A stretch of DNA of 27,994 bases from CAUZRD01 sp963582255 (GTDB lineage: Bacteria > Pseudomonadota > Alphaproteobacteria > Rhizobiales > TMED25), in the NCBI GenBank assembly GCA_963582255.1, contig CAUZRD010000010.1:1-27994 (forward strand), written 5' to 3'. Positions 7,869 through 16,496 of this stretch are shown piece after piece. The stretch's first letter is position 1. Every line of letters begins with the position of its first letter. The position numbers and the translations under genes are program-made. The notes below the pieces were generated by a model, which made no database searches, had not been told where the DNA came from, and saw nothing but the letters and a program-made list of their open reading frames with translations.

Positions 7869-9665
7869 ATGCACCGATATCGCACTCACAATTGTGGGGC
7901 GCTCCGTAACGATGATGTGGGACAGACCGCCCGGTTATCTGGTTGGGTCCACCGCATTCGAGATCACGGTGGATTATTATTTATCGATCTGCGTGATCAC
8001 TTCGGATTGACCCAATGTGTAGTAGATCCCGATTCGTCGGCGTTTTCTAACGCTGAGAATATTCGCGCCGAGTGGGTTATTCGTATCGACGGTGAAGTCA
8101 AGCGCCGCAGTGATGACACCACCAATGCTGGCCTTCCGACAGGTGAGGTTGAAATTTTTATCCGAGAGCTGGAAGTGCTGTCCGCAGCCGAAGAGTTGCC
8201 ACTTCCTGTGTTTGGTGAACCAGATTATCCTGAGGAAACGAGACTTAAATACCGTTTTTTGGATCTCAGGCGAGAATCTCTTCATCGTAAAATTGTTCTC
8301 AGATCTCAAATTATTACGTCCATTCGCCAGCGTATGGTCGATCAGGGGTTTACCGAATACCAGACACCAATTCTTACCGCCTCCAGCCCAGAAGGCGCCC
8401 GTGATTTTCTGGTGCCATCGCGTCTTCACCCTGGAAAATTCTACGCCTTGCCTCAGGCTCCCCAGCAATTTAAGCAGCTCATCATGGTGGCTGGATTTGA
8501 TCGTTATTTCCAGATTGCTCCGTGTTTCCGTGACGAGGACGCCCGAGCAGATCGCTCACCGGGAGAATTTTATCAGCTAGATATCGAAATGAGTTTTGTT
8601 ACTCAGGATGATGTTTTTGATGCGGTTGAGCCTGTAATAAAGGGCTTGTTCAATGAATTTTCTGATGGTTGGGAGGTTACCGATAATTTTCCCCGCATTC
8701 CCTATTATGATGCATTGAAACGCTACGGGTCTGACAAACCGGATTTGCGCAATCCCATCGAAATGTCAATTGTCTCCGACCATTTTATAGACTCTGGATT
8801 TAAGGTGTTCGCGCGGATTCTAGCAGAGAAAACTTCCGGGCGTTACTGGCAAGAAAATGCTGAAGTGATGGCTATTCCAGCACCTGGAGGGGGCAGCCGC
8901 GCATTCTGTGATCGTATGAACTCCTGGGCCCAGGGTGAAGGGCAACCGGGCCTTGGATATATTATTTTTCGCGATGGCGGCGGGGCTGGGCCGATTGCCA
9001 ACAATCTAGGCGCTGAAGTTGTTGCAGGCCTTCAATCTGAGCTGAAACTGAATGACGGCGATGCAGTGTTCTTTGTTGCTGGTGTGCCTGCCCATGTTGC
9101 TGGATTTGCCGGCCGTGCACGCGATCGTATAGGCGTAGAACTTAATCTAATAGAGCAAGATCGCTTTGAGTTTTGCTGGATTGTCGACTATCCGATGTTT
9201 GAGTGGGACGATGAGCTGAAGATGCTTACGTTCTCTCATAATCCGTTCTCCATGCCGCAAGGAGGACTAGATGCGCTGAAGAGTGACGATCTCCTTGGTG
9301 TGCTTGCTTATCAGTATGATTTGGTGTGCAACGGTATTGAACTTTCATCCGGGGCCATTCGAAACCACAAACCTGAAATTATGGAAAAAGCTTTCGCTAT
9401 TGCCGGCTATGATGCCTCCGTGCTTGAAGAAAAATTTGGAGGAATGTTCCGCGCCTTCAAGCTTGGCGCTCCGCCCCATGGTGGAATTGCTCCGGGGATA
9501 GATCGCATCGTGATGATGCTGGCGCGTGAAGAAAATTTGCGTGAAGTAACCATGTTCCCCATGACTCAAGGAGCTGAAGATTTAATGATGGGGGCACCAT
9601 CTGGGGCCTCCTTGCGCCAGCTGCGAGATTTGCACATACAGGTGCGGAAACCTGAAATAAACTGA
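7869..9665 (+). CDS. aspS: Aspartyl-tRNA synthetase, bacterial type
   Basis: AspS charges tRNA-Asp with aspartate in the cytoplasm. The 598-residue length matches bacterial-type class IIb AspRS. In order there is an OB-fold anticodon domain (GWVHRIRDHGGLLFIDLRD, residues 25-43), catalytic motif 2 with FRDEDARADR (220-229), the bacterial GAD insertion in the middle and motif 3 with GIAPGIDRIVMM, whose arginine is R546. H33 in the RDHGG segment is at the position where discriminating enzymes such as E. coli AspRS have leucine; histidine there is associated with non-discriminating AspRS that also charges tRNA-Asn. The ATG at 7869 has AGGA at 7857-7860. The 168-base gap to rnd holds the divergent promoters; I see TTGACA at 7792 but no good -10 partner. 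Confidence 0.97.
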   Translation: MHRYRTHNCGALRNDDVGQTARLSGWVHRIRDHGGLLFIDLRDHFGLTQCVVDPDSSAFSNAENIRAEWVIRIDGEVKRRSDDTTNAGLPTGEVEIFIRELEVLSAAEELPLPVFGEPDYPEETRLKYRFLDLRRESLHRKIVLRSQIITSIRQRMVDQGFTEYQTPILTASSPEGARDFLVPSRLHPGKFYALPQAPQQFKQLIMVAGFDRYFQIAPCFRDEDARADRSPGEFYQLDIEMSFVTQDDVFDAVEPVIKGLFNEFSDGWEVTDNFPRIPYYDALKRYGSDKPDLRNPIEMSIVSDHFIDSGFKVFARILAEKTSGRYWQENAEVMAIPAPGGGSRAFCDRMNSWAQGEGQPGLGYIIFRDGGGAGPIANNLGAEVVAGLQSELKLNDGDAVFFVAGVPAHVAGFAGRARDRIGVELNLIEQDRFEFCWIVDYPMFEWDDELKMLTFSHNPFSMPQGGLDALKSDDLLGVLAYQYDLVCNGIELSSGAIRNHKPEIMEKAFAIAGYDASVLEEKFGGMFRAFKLGAPPHGGIAPGIDRIVMMLAREENLREVTMFPMTQGAEDLMMGAPSGASLRQLRDLHIQVRKPEIN

Positions 9666-9704
9666 CGGACCACCGCCTGTTATTCTCCTGGGAAGAAACC
9701 CCTC

Positions 9705-9726
9705 CTTAACCACCAATGTGGTTTAG
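9705..9726 (+). other. Hairpin between aspS and the EAL gene
   Basis: AACCAC (9708-9713), loop CAAT (9714-9717) and GTGGTT (9718-9723) form a 6-bp stem. It can be extended by two pairs past one mismatch. No T-run follows, so it is not a convincing terminator for aspS. The left arm contains TTAACC, a possible CtrA half site. It may be an attenuating structure or an operator. Confidence 0.3.
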
Positions 9727-9764
9727 TTGATTGGTTATGTTGACTGCGTATTTCCGAGGATATT

Positions 9765-11384
9765 TTGTCTCACTGTTTTCGAGTAACGGTTCTTGCCGCA
9801 CTGGGTGCAGTCGCGGCGTTAGGACCCATGGTTGTTTCCAACTCAGTGATACGTTGGGTTGCGATTGAGCAGGGTACGGCTCAGATGCAGAGCATGACCA
9901 AGACTATACTCGCTCATTCCGAAATGGTTCTGGATGTCGCCTCTGACGCGCTTTCCGCTCTTTCTAGAGGGGGGATGGTTGATTGTTCTCAAAACAATAT
10001 CGCCCTCATCGATGAAACGGTATTCACTAACTTATCGCTTAAGGAAATCGGCATCTATGATGCCGATGATCAAATAAATTGTACTAATTTTGGTGCGACA
10101 CTCGTGGCAATGAGTCGGGTGAACTCTCTTTCTGTTAAAGGTGGGCAGCTTGATATTTCCATCGTTCCAACCCGGGTAGCTGACGACCATGCGTTGGGGT
10201 TGAGGCGGGATGCGGATAACGGTGCGGGCGGATTGATTGCCATGATTGAGACTGAGACGGTTTTGATGAAACTGCTTCATGGTAAGATGCGTAAGAGTTA
10301 TCACGCGCGTGTTGAGCTTGCTGATGGAACCTTGATCAGGACGGCAGGGCAGACTCGGGAAGCCGTTGTCAAGCAAGATAGCCAAATGGTTGAGAGCAAG
10401 CTTGCGTCGGCTCGTTATCCTATTGTTGTGGCTGTCGCAGCACCGCGAATTGGATTGCTTGCGCCGTTCTTGCATATTTCCAACTATGCCAAATTTGGGA
10501 GCGGTATTCTCGGTGTAATTCTGCTTGGGTTCGTCGTCTATTCGATACGCTACCGGACGACGCTTGAAGCAGAGATTGATGCAGCCATCGCTAGTGATGA
10601 GTTTGTTCCATACTACCAGCCAATTTTGGATGCCAATGAGGGCTGTGCAAATGGCTGCGAGATGTTGTTGCGCTGGCGCAAGCCCAACGGTGATTTAGTG
10701 TGCCCAGAGGGCTTTATTCCCTTCGCCGAAGCAACCGGGCAAATTATTCCAATCAGCCGTCATATGCTGGCGAGGGTCAGCGAAGATTTGGTAGAACTAT
10801 GCGCCGAAAACGAAGATTTCATGATCAGTTTCAATTTAGTAGCGGAACATTTTGATAGTCTAGACATTGTTGAAGATGTAAAACGGGTCTGCGCTAAGGG
10901 CCAGATTAAACCAAAAAATCTTGTATTTGAAGTTACCGAGCGCCGGCCTCTCACTGATCTAGCAACATCTCGTGAAGTGATGCGCAGCCTGCAGGCATTG
11001 GGGTGTAAAATAGGCTTGGATGATGCCGGTACGGGTCACTGTGGACTAGCCTATATCCAACAGCTTGGAATGGACACGATCAAAATTGATCGCATGTTTG
11101 TAGCCGCAATCGGAAATGATTCGGCCAAGGCTCCGGTGGTAGATGCTCTGATTGAGCTAGGCAAAGAGCTTAACATGAAAATCGTTGCGGAGGGTGTTGA
11201 GACCGATGATCAGTTCAATTATCTGCGTGCGCGTGGAGTACGCTATTTTCAAGGTTATTTATTTTCTCAACCGTTGCCAAAGGAAAGCTTCTATCGGTTT
11301 GTTCAGGCTTTCGAGCTGACATCTGATGATCGACAATCCCTCTCATCTGTTCCAGAATCAAGTCATCTTCAATTGGCCAGCTAG
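9765..11384 (+). CDS. Membrane CSS-motif/EAL domain cyclic-di-GMP phosphodiesterase
   Basis: The 539-residue product has a transmembrane helix near residues 8-25, a periplasmic region of about 210 residues, a second helix near 243-261, and a cytoplasmic EAL domain from about 270 to 515. The periplasmic part holds a DCS motif (C74) and a second cysteine C106, as in CSS-domain phosphodiesterases of the E. coli PdeC type, where disulfide state controls activity. The EAL domain looks catalytically complete: E299 (in EML rather than EAL), N357, E389, D419-D420, K440, E476 and Q496. There is no GGDEF domain. It should hydrolyse c-di-GMP to pGpG. The start is TTG at 9765 with GAGGA at 9756-9760; spacing is only four bases, but later starts would remove the first helix. 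Confidence 0.88.
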   Translation: MSHCFRVTVLAALGAVAALGPMVVSNSVIRWVAIEQGTAQMQSMTKTILAHSEMVLDVASDALSALSRGGMVDCSQNNIALIDETVFTNLSLKEIGIYDADDQINCTNFGATLVAMSRVNSLSVKGGQLDISIVPTRVADDHALGLRRDADNGAGGLIAMIETETVLMKLLHGKMRKSYHARVELADGTLIRTAGQTREAVVKQDSQMVESKLASARYPIVVAVAAPRIGLLAPFLHISNYAKFGSGILGVILLGFVVYSIRYRTTLEAEIDAAIASDEFVPYYQPILDANEGCANGCEMLLRWRKPNGDLVCPEGFIPFAEATGQIIPISRHMLARVSEDLVELCAENEDFMISFNLVAEHFDSLDIVEDVKRVCAKGQIKPKNLVFEVTERRPLTDLATSREVMRSLQALGCKIGLDDAGTGHCGLAYIQQLGMDTIKIDRMFVAAIGNDSAKAPVVDALIELGKELNMKIVAEGVETDDQFNYLRARGVRYFQGYLFSQPLPKESFYRFVQAFELTSDDRQSLSSVPESSHLQLAS

Positions 11385-11483
11385 CCTCTTAGGGTGCGGA
11401 TATGGAGCGCGGATCTATGTATCTTGTGAACGCTCTAGTGCATCAACTGCTTCGCAAATGTCTAGCATTTCTGTTCTTACCCC

Positions 11484-14400
11484 TCAACTACACCCACTAG
11501 TCGCACCACACGTGTTGCATTTCAGGCAGGTACCGTTACGTACCATGGTGAAATTACCACACTCGTCACATGCAGCGCCCTCGTAGCCGCGCATACGCGC
11601 CTCGGCCTTACGATCGGCTGCGATCTTGATTGGCGACATTCTGGTTTCCCCCAGCCCTCGGGGCTCCTCCGTGACCATGGGGTTGCTCGCGTTAACCGCC
11701 GCAGGGGTGGCGGCAGCACTAAGAGGCTGGAGCCGTTGTGTTTCATTAGCGGCCAGCGCAACATCCTTTTCAAGCGTATCGGTTGCTGATACGGCCTGGT
11801 TCGAATGAGTAAGGCTACTCGAAGGCAAAAGCACTAAATTATCGATGTTATGCGGTCGTGAGCGAGCGTAGCCATTCGAGACGTAGCGTCCTGCCGGCAC
11901 GGGCTCTTGCTGTTTACCCTCATTTTCACCGGCCCCCAGCGCATCGGGAGAAATTTCAGCGGGGTCAACATGCGCCAGATCATTGCGTTCAAGATATGAA
12001 ATTGCGAGTTCGCGGAAAATATAGTCGAGCACTGAAGTCGCGTTTTTGATTGCATCATTTCCCTGAACGAGACCAGCTGGCTCAAATCTCGTGAACGTGA
12101 AAGAATCGACATATTCTTCCAGCGGCACTCCGTATTGCAGGCCAAGCGACACCGCTATTGCGAAGTTATTCATTAAGGAGCGGAAGGCTGCGCCTTCCTT
12201 GTGCATATCGAGAAAGATTTCGCCAATCCGGCCATCATCATATTCACCGGTTCTGAGATAGATTTTATGTCCGCCAACTACCGCTTTTTGGGTATATCCC
12301 TTGCGTCGATCAGGGAGTTTATCGCGCGCCCGAGCAAATTCAACTTCCACTATACGCTCAACAATTTTTTCAACCCGCTGGGTCTGTGGGCTGGCAGAGA
12401 GAGTATCAAGGACATCATCGTCATCGTCACTGTCGGCCAACCACTGTGCATTGAGCGGTTGAGACAGCTTTGAGCCATCACGGTAAAGCGCATTTGCTTT
12501 TAGTCCAAGCCGCCAGGATAGAAAATAGGCGCTTTTACAGTCTTCGACGCTCGCCGCATTGGACATATTGATGGTTTTTGAAATAGCACCAGAAATAAAT
12601 GGCTGCGCCGCAGCCAGCATTCGAATGTGACCCTCGACCGAAAGCATTCGCTTACCTGTTCGTCCGCACGCATTGGCGCAATCGAATACAGCAAGATGCT
12701 CATCAGAAAGACCGGCCGCGCCCTCCATTGTCATTGCTCCGCAACAATAGATATTAGCAGCCTCGATGCTATCAATGTCGAAGCCAATCGCAGTTAGAAG
12801 ATCAAAATTAGGGTGGTTGAGATCTGTTGCGTCAATTTTCAATATGTTGACACAGAAATCTTCACCAAGTGACCATTTGTTAAAGACAAATTTGATGTCA
12901 AATGCAGAACAAAGAGCATTCTCAACAATCTCTATTTCGCCATTTGTGAAGCCGCGTGCCCGCAAAGTCTCATGATTGACGCCTGGAGCATCGCGCAGTG
13001 TACCCCGACCAACCGCATGATTGATAATACTGGTAATGGCATCATCATCATAGCCTAACGTATTCAATGCTTTCGGCACGGCGTGATTGATAATCTTGAA
13101 ATAGCCGCCACCCGCGAGTTTTTTAAATTTTACCAATGCGAAGTCTGGTTCAATACCGGTGGTATCGCAATCCATTACTAGGCCGATAGTGCCGGTGGGG
13201 GCGATCACGCTGACCTGTGCATTGCGATAGCCATATGCTTCGCCAAGCTCTAGCGCACGGTCCCAGGACGCCTTTGCCGCATTACCAAGCAACCCATCAG
13301 TTAGATTTTTATGATCGAGAGGCACCGGTAGGGTGGCGAGTTTCTCGTAGCTATGATCGATTCCGTGAGCTGCTCGACGGTGATTGCGGATCACCCGAAG
13401 CATGGCCCTGGAATTCCGAGAGTAGTCTTTAAAAGCTCCAAGTTCTCCAGCCATTTCAGCCGATGTGGCATAGGCTGTCCCTGTGAGAAGAGCTGTAATT
13501 GCAGCACAAAGCGAGCGACCTTGCGCTGAATCATAGGCAATGCCATTGGTCATCAATAGTCCGCCAATATTTGCATACCCAAGGCCCAGCGTGCGATATT
13601 CGAATGAGCGTTTGGCAATTTCCCTCGATGGAAACTGAGCCATCAGAACTGAAATCTCGAGCACCACCGTCCAGATACGCACTGAATGAGCGAAGTCATC
13701 GACCGCGAATGTGCCATCCTCATTGCGGAACTTAATGAGATTGAGCGAAGCTAAATTGCACGCTGTATCATCAAGGAACATATATTCCGAACATGGATTG
13801 GAGGCACGAATTTCACCGGCTTTCGGACAGGTGTGCCAATCATTGATGGTGGTATGAAATTGCAATCCTGGGTCGGCGCACGACCAGGCTGCATATCCAA
13901 TTTTCTCCCACAGATCCCGCGCATCGAGTGTTTTAACCGCCTCGCCAGTTCTGCGTGAGGTAAGATCCCAGTGGGCGTCGTCCTCGACAGCATTCAAAAA
14001 CTCGTCCGACAGCCGAATGGTGTTGTTTGAATTTTGTCCAGACACCGTTACGTAAGCCTCAGAGTCCCAGTCGGTGTTGTAGATTTCAAAGTCGATTTCT
14101 CGGTAGCCCTGACGTGCGAACTGAATAGTGCGTTGGATATAGTTATCCGGCACATTCATACGGCGTGCGGTGCGAATTTCGCGTTTTAAAGCAGGGTTTT
14201 TGTTTGGGTCGAAACAGTCATCATCTGGACCTTCGCAATTGATGCATGCCTTGAGAACGGCGTTCAGGTGTTCGGCGCAGATCTTTGAACCAGTCACCAG
14301 AGCGGCAACCTTTTGCTCTTCACGTACTTTCCAGTCGATAAACTCTTCCACATCGGGATGGTCTATATCGACAACTACCATTTTGGCCGCGCGCCGCGTG

Positions 14401-15218
14401 GTGCCACCTGATTTAATCGCGCCGGCAGCGCGATCTCCAATCTTTAGAAAACTCATCAGTCCAGATGATTTCCCGCCGCCAGAAAGCGGCTCATGTTCAC
14501 CACGAATTTTGGAAAAATTAGATCCGGTGCCCGAGCCATATTTGAACAATCTGGCTTCCCGTGTCCAAAGATCCATAATACCGCCATCATTTACCAAATC
14601 GTCTTCGATCGACTGGATAAAGCACGCATGCGGTTGGGGATGCTCATAGGATGATTTGGAGCGGGTCAATTTTCCTGTTTCATAGTCAACATAATGATGT
14701 CCCTGGCTCGGTCCATCAATGCCGTAAGCCCAATGCAGTCCGGTGTTAAACCACTGTGGGCTGTTGGGAGCGCAGCGCTGGGTCGCAAGCATGTAGCGGT
14801 TCTCGTCGTAAAATGCGCGTGCATCTTCTTCGGTATCGAAGTAGCCACCTTTCCAGCCCCAATAGGTCCAGGTCCCGGCGAGGCGGTCAAACACCTGGCG
14901 TGCACTTTTCTCAGAGCATGTGCGTTGATCCTCGGATAGCTTGGCAAGTGCATCTTGATCGCCAACATGTCGCCACAGCCAGGAGGGAACGGAATTTTCC
15001 TCAACAACCTTCAAAAGGCTCGGAACGCCGGCTCGCCGAAAATATTTTTGGGCAATTATATCGGAAGCAACCTGACTCCAGTTTTCGGGGACCTCGACGC
15101 CGTCCTGATGAAACACCACAGTTCCGTTCGGATTACGAATTTCGCTCACCGTTTCTCTAAACGCAATCTGCGCGTACGGTGAATGCCCTTGTTCGGTGAA
15201 GCGACGACTGATCCGCAT
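11484..15218 (-). CDS. nrdJ: Vitamin B12-dependent (class II) ribonucleotide reductase
   Basis: NrdJ reduces ribonucleotides to deoxyribonucleotides using adenosylcobalamin as radical source, independent of oxygen. The 1244-residue product fits the long alphaproteobacterial form. Visible marks are the N-terminal FDRLAGTWTYWGWKGG segment, the glycine-rich SGGGKSSGLMSF loop, the active-site NPCSE motif at 474-478 (radical cysteine C476), and the APTGTIGLVMDCDTTGIEPD block. The extreme C-terminus is a four-cysteine zinc ribbon (CDECGNFTMVRNGTCLKC) ending in CGATSGCS, which probably carries the redox-active cysteines. No intein or frame break is seen. No other reductase gene lies in the window. 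It is convergent with the EAL gene and divergent from the NDUFA12 gene. I see no cobalamin riboswitch upstream; a CtrA-type site lies 154 bases ahead of the start. Confidence 0.96.
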   Translation of the reverse strand: MRISRRFTEQGHSPYAQIAFRETVSEIRNPNGTVVFHQDGVEVPENWSQVASDIIAQKYFRRAGVPSLLKVVEENSVPSWLWRHVGDQDALAKLSEDQRTCSEKSARQVFDRLAGTWTYWGWKGGYFDTEEDARAFYDENRYMLATQRCAPNSPQWFNTGLHWAYGIDGPSQGHHYVDYETGKLTRSKSSYEHPQPHACFIQSIEDDLVNDGGIMDLWTREARLFKYGSGTGSNFSKIRGEHEPLSGGGKSSGLMSFLKIGDRAAGAIKSGGTTRRAAKMVVVDIDHPDVEEFIDWKVREEQKVAALVTGSKICAEHLNAVLKACINCEGPDDDCFDPNKNPALKREIRTARRMNVPDNYIQRTIQFARQGYREIDFEIYNTDWDSEAYVTVSGQNSNNTIRLSDEFLNAVEDDAHWDLTSRRTGEAVKTLDARDLWEKIGYAAWSCADPGLQFHTTINDWHTCPKAGEIRASNPCSEYMFLDDTACNLASLNLIKFRNEDGTFAVDDFAHSVRIWTVVLEISVLMAQFPSREIAKRSFEYRTLGLGYANIGGLLMTNGIAYDSAQGRSLCAAITALLTGTAYATSAEMAGELGAFKDYSRNSRAMLRVIRNHRRAAHGIDHSYEKLATLPVPLDHKNLTDGLLGNAAKASWDRALELGEAYGYRNAQVSVIAPTGTIGLVMDCDTTGIEPDFALVKFKKLAGGGYFKIINHAVPKALNTLGYDDDAITSIINHAVGRGTLRDAPGVNHETLRARGFTNGEIEIVENALCSAFDIKFVFNKWSLGEDFCVNILKIDATDLNHPNFDLLTAIGFDIDSIEAANIYCCGAMTMEGAAGLSDEHLAVFDCANACGRTGKRMLSVEGHIRMLAAAQPFISGAISKTINMSNAASVEDCKSAYFLSWRLGLKANALYRDGSKLSQPLNAQWLADSDDDDDVLDTLSASPQTQRVEKIVERIVEVEFARARDKLPDRRKGYTQKAVVGGHKIYLRTGEYDDGRIGEIFLDMHKEGAAFRSLMNNFAIAVSLGLQYGVPLEEYVDSFTFTRFEPAGLVQGNDAIKNATSVLDYIFRELAISYLERNDLAHVDPAEISPDALGAGENEGKQQEPVPAGRYVSNGYARSRPHNIDNLVLLPSSSLTHSNQAVSATDTLEKDVALAANETQRLQPLSAAATPAAVNASNPMVTEEPRGLGETRMSPIKIAADRKAEARMRGYEGAACDECGNFTMVRNGTCLKCNTCGATSGCS

Positions 15219-15645
15219 TCTGACCCCCTCAAATTAGTTCTATTTCAGGCGAGTTTGCCAAGTAGAAAAAAATACACAGCAATCAGGTTTCCAAAAGCTA
15301 TCATTTCGCCCGATTTCTGGGTTTATGTGCTCACATGATGCATGTAACTCTACAAGAGCACAGAGTCGCCCTTAACGGACGGTTAACGTAGCACCCTTGC
15401 CAATCTCGTCAAGGACTTGTGTGTGAGAGGTTGTGCATACGCAACATTTAGTTTTTGGCAAACCCCGGGCATTTTCCATTCTGAAGAATTGTTCCAATAA
15501 TTCTTGTCAAGATTAGCACTAATATAAAGCTTAACCGAAGCTTTTGGCACAATGGATTTACGCGCGTGATATGCCTGTCAACGCTGGACAGCGAAGTGCA
15601 AAACAGCGATAGTTCTGTCCATTACTAATACAACCTGGCCTGATC
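15219..15645. other. 427-bp divergent intergenic region between nrdJ and the NDUFA12 gene
   Basis: No convincing gene lies here. It holds overlapping dyads at 15325-15345 (ATGTG-CT-CACAT and ACATG-ATG-CATGT), a GANTC site at 15363-15367, a TTAA-N7-TTAA site at 15372-15386, and a hairpin AAAGCTT/AAGCTTT with a 5-base loop at 15526-15544. An A/T-rich stretch with TTGTCA and TATAAA near 15504-15528 has poor spacing for a standard promoter. I found no NrdR box or riboswitch by eye. Confidence 0.6.
15372..15387. promoter_or_regulatory. CtrA-type full binding site
   Basis: TTAA (15372-15375), seven bases (CGGACGG), then TTAAC (15383-15387) is an exact match to the alphaproteobacterial CtrA consensus TTAA-N7-TTAAC. 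A GAGTC, the GANTC target of the CcrM methyltransferase, sits four bases to the left at 15363-15367. The site lies in the shared nrdJ / NDUFA12 control region, 154 bases from nrdJ and 259 from the other gene. Control of nrdJ is the more sensible reading, as dNTP supply follows the cell cycle. Confidence 0.5.
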
Positions 15646-16032
15646 ATGAGCCTATTTTCTGAAATTTTTATTTGGTGGGGGCACCAGACCCTTGGGACGC
15701 GGTTTTATACGTGGCGCAAGGGCGAACACGTTGGTAGTGACGATCTCGGAAATGTTTACTATCGCGAACGGCGGGGCCATCGGCGCTGGGTAATCTATGC
15801 CAATCTGGCTGAGGCTTCACATGTGCCAGCGCGATGGCATGCTTGGCTGCATAAAATTGTTGATGAGGTGCCAAGCGCGACTTCCGGTCATGTGCATCCC
15901 TGGCAAAAGCCTCATCAGCCGAACATGACCGGCTCTCAATTGGCCCACCGCCCACCTGGAAGTTCGTTGGCAACAGGTTCTCGGCCCACGGCAACAGGCG
16001 ATTATCAAGCCTGGACGCCCGCCGACCGATAA
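15646..16032 (+). CDS. NADH:ubiquinone oxidoreductase subunit NDUFA12 family protein
   Basis: This is a 128-residue homologue of the 17.2-kDa accessory subunit of respiratory complex I, found in mitochondria and alphaproteobacteria. The family pattern is clear: TLGTRFYTWRKGEHVGSDDLGNVYY near residues 15-39, ERRGHRRWVIY near 41-51, and AEASHVPARWHAWLHKIVDE near 55-74. The C-terminal tail is rich in proline, glycine and serine (residues 90-128), as usual. The protein binds the matrix or cytoplasmic arm of complex I. It starts at an ATG and is followed 15 bases later by mlaD. The pairing of this gene with mlaD, DUF2155 and aat is typical of alphaproteobacteria. Confidence 0.93.
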   Translation: MSLFSEIFIWWGHQTLGTRFYTWRKGEHVGSDDLGNVYYRERRGHRRWVIYANLAEASHVPARWHAWLHKIVDEVPSATSGHVHPWQKPHQPNMTGSQLAHRPPGSSLATGSRPTATGDYQAWTPADR

Positions 16033-16047
16033 AATCTGGAGAATGCG

Positions 16048-16494
16048 ATGAAATCTAATGTTTTGGAAACACTGACCGGGGCCATAGTCATTGCTGTGGC
16101 AGTGCTGTTTTTTATCTTCGCGTATCGGGTGGCTGATCTTGGGGTAGCATCGGGAGCCTATAAACTCGATGCCCGTTTTGCCCAAGTTGGCGGACTTGTT
16201 ACTGGTGCGGATGTCCGCATTTCGGGTATCAAGGTGGGGACTGTCGTTGGTCAGACGCTTGATGCGCAGACATATGAAGCTATCGTTAGCTTGGCGATCG
16301 AACCGGGCGTCGAGGTTCCCAATGATACCAGCGCCCAGATTGCCTCCGAGGGACTTTTGGGTGGCAGCTATGTGTCGTTACAGCCAGGTGGATCGGAAAC
16401 TATGCTCGCCGGTGGTGAGACTATTGAGTATACCCAAGGCTCTGTCGATTTGATGGGCCTTATTGGTCAAGCCATATTTGGGTCAAAAGATTGA
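16048..16494 (+). CDS. mlaD: Outer membrane lipid asymmetry protein MlaD (MCE domain)
   Basis: The 148-residue protein has an N-terminal membrane anchor (residues 8-26, GAIVIAVAVLFFIFAYRVA) and one periplasmic MCE domain. The MCE core LDARFAQVGGLVTGADVRIS at 40-59 is followed by GIKVGTVV, and later by ASEGLLGGSYVSLQPGG at 108-124. MlaD forms a hexameric ring that binds phospholipid and works with the MlaFEB transporter to return misplaced phospholipid from the outer membrane. The other mla genes are not in this window, as is common in this group. A GGAG lies seven bases before the ATG. The stop at 16494 is two bases from the preferred start of the methyltransferase gene. Confidence 0.93.
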   Translation: MKSNVLETLTGAIVIAVAVLFFIFAYRVADLGVASGAYKLDARFAQVGGLVTGADVRISGIKVGTVVGQTLDAQTYEAIVSLAIEPGVEVPNDTSAQIASEGLLGGSYVSLQPGGSETMLAGGETIEYTQGSVDLMGLIGQAIFGSKD

Positions 16495-16496
16495 GC

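Noticed and set aside
15219..15645. Possible cobalamin riboswitch or NrdR box ahead of nrdJ
   Set aside because: I saw neither the B12-box core nor a pair of NrdR-like dyads; a covariance-model search would be needed to settle the riboswitch.
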